A stretch of 7,791 bases of DNA from the NCBI GenBank assembly GCA_013362295.1, contig JABFWJ010000121.1:1-7791 (forward strand), given 5' to 3'. Below, in pieces: positions 6,216 through 7,791 of the stretch; position 1 is the first letter of the stretch, and every line of letters begins with the position of its first letter. The position numbers and the translations under genes are program-made. Source of the DNA: Thermoleophilia bacterium (GTDB lineage Bacteria > Actinomycetota > Thermoleophilia > Gaiellales > Gaiellaceae). The notes below the pieces were generated by a model, which was not told where the DNA came from, searched no databases, and saw nothing but the letters and a program-made list of their open reading frames with translations.

Positions 6216-7076
6216 TCAGGCGACCTGTTCGAGATGGCTGAGTCCCAGGGCCTCGACCACCTTGGCCTGCACGGGCGCGACGTCCTCGTTGGCCTTGTCG
6301 GAGCCGAACGGCGCGCCGACGACGGTGCGGACAGCGCGGCTGCCCTTGGCCTGACCGACGAGCTTGGCGATGGCCTCTGCGACGTCGTGCGGATCGGGGG
6401 CGTCCGTGCCCTCGAACGTCGCGCTCAGCGACTTGAACATGGCGTCGGGGATGTGGCCGACCTCGCCATAGGACTCGGTCACCTCGGTGCCGTCAGGGGT
6501 CTGACTGCTGGTGAGGAAGTTGGTCGGGTAGGCACTCGGCTGCACCTCCACGACCTCGACGCCGAGCTGGGAGACTTCGTAGCGGAGGCTGTCGGTCAGC
6601 GCTTCGACCGCGAACTTGCTCGCGCCGTAGATGCCGGTGAAGGGGAAGGTCACGCGGCCGAGGATCGAGCCGATGTTGATGATCAGGCCGTCGCGCTTCT
6701 GACGCATGGAGGGAAGCACGGCGCGCGTGACGCGAAGGAGCCCGACGACGTTCGTGTCGAAGATGACCTTCGCCTGCTCCGTGGTGAAGGCTTCGGTTAC
6801 GCCGGCTGACCCGATACCGGCGTTGTTGACCAGCACATCGATCGTGCCGGCCTCCGCCAGCACGCTCTCGACGCCCGCTTCGACAGACGCGTCGTCGCTG
6901 ACGTCCAGCTCAACGGTCTTGATGCCGAGCTTCCGCAGGGCCTCGGCGGCCTCGCGGTTCTTGCCCTGCACACCGCGCATCGAGGCGTACACGGTGTGGC
7001 CTGCGCGGTGCAGGGTTTCCGCCGTGTCACGGCCAAAGCCGCTGCTCGAGCCGGTGATCAGGATGGTTTTGGACGT
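6216..7076 (-). CDS. Short-chain dehydrogenase/reductase (SDR), apparent ACG start
   Basis: This is a classical SDR, an NAD(P)-dependent oxidoreductase of 286 residues if started at the ACG codon. Numbering that codon 1, the cofactor motif TGSSSGFG is at 8-15, NNAG at 84-87, and the catalytic residues are Ser137, Tyr150 and Lys154 (Y-x3-K). The substrate is unknown. Start choice: family members typically begin M-S-K-x-I-L-I-T-G, and here TSKTILITG appears with ACG in place of ATG, preceded by AAGGAG and a 7-nt spacer. The only upstream in-frame ATG (7139) lies in the predicted -35/operator region, and a GTG at 7118 lies in the -10 box, so neither should be on the mRNA. Downstream the next ATG would delete the cofactor motif. 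A sequence error or mutation at 7075 is the alternative. A conventional annotation would read 6216-7139. Confidence 0.88.
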   Translation of the reverse strand, partial: TSKTILITGSSSGFGRDTAETLHRAGHTVYASMRGVQGKNREAAEALRKLGIKTVELDVSDDASVEAGVESVLAEAGTIDVLVNNAGIGSAGVTEAFTTEQAKVIFDTNVVGLLRVTRAVLPSMRQKRDGLIINIGSILGRVTFPFTGIYGASKFAVEALTDSLRYEVSQLGVEVVEVQPSAYPTNFLTSSQTPDGTEVTESYGEVGHIPDAMFKSLSATFEGTDAPDPHDVAEAIAKLVGQAKGSRAVRTVVGAPFGSDKANEDVAPVQAKVVEALGLSHLEQVA

Positions 7077-7083
7077 ACCCGGT

Positions 7084-7089
7084 CTCCTT
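7084..7089 (-). promoter_or_regulatory. Ribosome binding site pointing to an ACG start
   Basis: On the minus strand this is AAGGAG, followed by ACCGGGT and then ACG TCC AAA ACC. It is the only good ribosome binding site near the beginning of SDR homology, and its spacing (7 nt) fits the ACG at 7076 exactly. Confidence 0.6.
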
Positions 7090-7096
7090 GGGAGTA

Positions 7097-7113
7097 AGTT
7101 GTTTGACGCAACT
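7097..7113. promoter_or_regulatory. Operator-like dyad, copy 1
   Basis: The sequence AGTTGTTTGACGCAACT contains the inverted arms AGTTG and CAACT. It shares the 10-mer TGACGCAACT with copy 2 at 7132-7148; the centres are 35 bp apart. It would lie at about the transcription start of the SDR gene, where a bound repressor blocks initiation. The size and TTG-N-CAA symmetry resemble MarR- or HxlR-type sites, which is family-level inference only. Confidence 0.6.
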
Positions 7114-7116
7114 AAC

Positions 7117-7146
7117 ACTCTATCTGAAGTAGGTTGCATGACGCAA
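7117..7146 (-). promoter_or_regulatory. Predicted SDR promoter
   Basis: On the minus strand TTGCGT (7146-7141) and TAGAGT (7122-7117) can serve as -35 and -10 boxes with an 18-bp spacer, in a locally AT-rich stretch. The boxes match consensus weakly (3 and 4 of 6). Transcription would begin near 7110, giving an untranslated leader of about 34 nt before the ACG start. The two operator-like dyads cover the -35 box and the start point. Confidence 0.4.
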
Positions 7147-7148
7147 CT
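7132..7148. promoter_or_regulatory. Operator-like dyad, copy 2
   Basis: The sequence GGTTGCATGACGCAACT contains the perfect inverted repeat GTTGC-ATGAC-GCAAC (7133-7147). It overlaps the predicted -35 box of the SDR promoter and is the better-formed of the two repeats. The in-frame ATG at 7139 that would lengthen the SDR protein lies in the centre of this dyad. Confidence 0.6.
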
Positions 7149-7339
7149 CGCTTAACATAACCTAGCTCCGGCTCGCCAGCGCGAGGAGGTGGCGCCCTCC
7201 GCTCCCGCCAGCAGCACCTCGACGGCCGGGGGGATTCGTCACCGCGCCGTCTCGCGGACGCGAGTACGGAGGGCGGTCGTTCATCCAGCTTGGCCGACGA
7301 GCCCGAGCGAGCTGACGCCGGCGGCCGGTCGTGATTGGG
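7149..7339. other. Non-coding gap between the MFS gene and the SDR promoter
   Basis: I see no recognisable protein or RNA gene in these 191 bases on either strand. All frames are short or low-complexity Arg/Pro/Ser runs of the kind GC-rich non-coding DNA gives. It contains a compact perfect inverted repeat, CTCGCG-GA-CGCGAG (7251-7264), and a smaller one, GGAGG-N6-CCTCC (7185-7200). One of these might end the MFS transcript, which runs into this gap from the right, but neither has a U-tract. Confidence 0.5.
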
Positions 7340-7791
7340 CTAGGCAGCGAGCTGCGGGGTGGGACGGGTGCGCCAGGCTTCGAAGGCCACGATCAGCGCG
7401 ATCGCCGCGACGACGCTGCCGAAGATCTCGAAGGTCGTGGGCAGCGCGGCGTGTGCGACAACGAGGCCGGCGAGGACGGCCGGCAGCGAGAGGGAGGTGT
7501 AGGCGGCGACGTAGAAGGCCGACATGACTGCGGCGCGGTGCTGCTGCGGGATCGCTGCGGTGAGCGCGCGGAGGCCGCCGAGGAACGCGGCGCCGAAACC
7601 GGCGCCGCCGAGGATCGAGCCGGCCAGATAGGCGGCGCTCGAGTCGCGGGCGGCCGCCAAGACGATCAGCACCATTCCGGCGGCGAGCGCGATCGAGCCG
7701 AGGCCGGCGCCGATCCAGGGCGCGCTTCGACCGGTCAGCAGCTGAGCCACGACAGCCGCACCGGCGAGTGCGAAGATGCCGCTGCCGGACA
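7340..7791 (-). CDS. MFS transporter, C-terminal part
   Basis: This is the last 150 or so codons of a major facilitator superfamily permease whose 5' end lies beyond the window. The frame is open from the right edge to TAG at 7342-7340, so the GTG at 7750 is internal rather than a start. Five hydrophobic helices are visible, rich in Gly/Ala/Ser. Short polar loops separate them (GRSAPW; ARDSSA; IPQQHRA), and a short charged cytoplasmic tail (EAWRTRPTPQ) follows. Such proteins are proton-coupled exporters or importers in the cytoplasmic membrane; drug-efflux-type MFS proteins are common in this style of sequence, but the substrate cannot be inferred. It points toward the SDR cluster but is separated from it by a non-coding gap and the SDR promoter, so it is probably a separate transcription unit. 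Confidence 0.8.
   Translation of the reverse strand, partial: SGSGIFALAGAAVVAQLLTGRSAPWIGAGLGSIALAAGMVLIVLAAARDSSAAYLAGSILGGAGFGAAFLGGLRALTAAIPQQHRAAVMSAFYVAAYTSLSLPAVLAGLVVAHAALPTTFEIFGSVVAAIALIVAFEAWRTRPTPQLAA

Noticed and set aside
5290..6354. 354-codon open frame on the + strand
   Set aside because: It runs antisense through the isomerase start, the hydrolase and the SDR end, and its composition (Gly/Arg/Asp/Val) is what a complementary frame of GC-rich genes gives.
7189..7527. + strand frame starting in the gap upstream of the SDR gene, considered as a possible regulator
   Set aside because: It has no helix-turn-helix pattern, is Arg/Ser/Pro low complexity, and runs antisense into the clearly membrane-protein MFS frame.

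Overview
The window is a high-GC bacterial fragment, most likely chromosomal DNA of an actinobacterium. The evidence is GC-rich third codon positions, frequent GTG starts, tightly packed genes with overlapping stop/start codons, and a sulfite-oxidase-like / flavin reductase / DUF6510 trio that I associate with Actinobacteria. I cannot place it more finely, and I see no tRNA, rRNA, insertion sequence, phage gene or CRISPR array.

Layout, left to right. Positions 2-322 (+) hold the 3' end of a zinc-type medium-chain alcohol dehydrogenase; its stop codon overlaps the stop of a convergent single-domain cupin gene (319-756, -). An AT-richer gap (757-906) carries a probable cupin promoter with a dyad over its -10 box, and a bulged hairpin that may end the next transcript. 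From 907 to 7076 every gene is on the minus strand. In transcription order they are: short-chain dehydrogenase (SDR), alpha/beta hydrolase, muconolactone-isomerase-like protein, DUF3237 protein, ABM-domain monooxygenase-like protein, sulfite-oxidase-like molybdopterin protein, FNR-type flavin reductase, DUF6510 CxxC/CxxC protein, and a soluble GAF-PAS histidine kinase. Most junctions are overlaps or very short gaps, so this looks like one or two operons. A strong double hairpin after the hydrolase gene (5374-5431) is the natural place for a break or for differential expression. A non-coding stretch of about 200 bp (7149-7339) separates the cluster from the 3' end of an MFS transporter gene (7340 to beyond the window, -).

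How the genes may work together (inference): the SDR, hydrolase, isomerase-like, DUF3237 and ABM proteins look like a small-molecule catabolic or detoxification set. The molybdoenzyme, reductase and DUF6510 protein look like a cytoplasmic redox module with a dedicated electron supply. The kinase could report a redox or ligand signal, but no response regulator lies beside it.

The most notable local signals are at the head of the cluster. Two 17-bp operator-like repeats 35 bp apart flank a plausible SDR promoter. The SDR reading frame appears to begin at an ACG codon placed 7 nt after an AAGGAG ribosome binding site, because the only upstream ATG falls inside the putative promoter.
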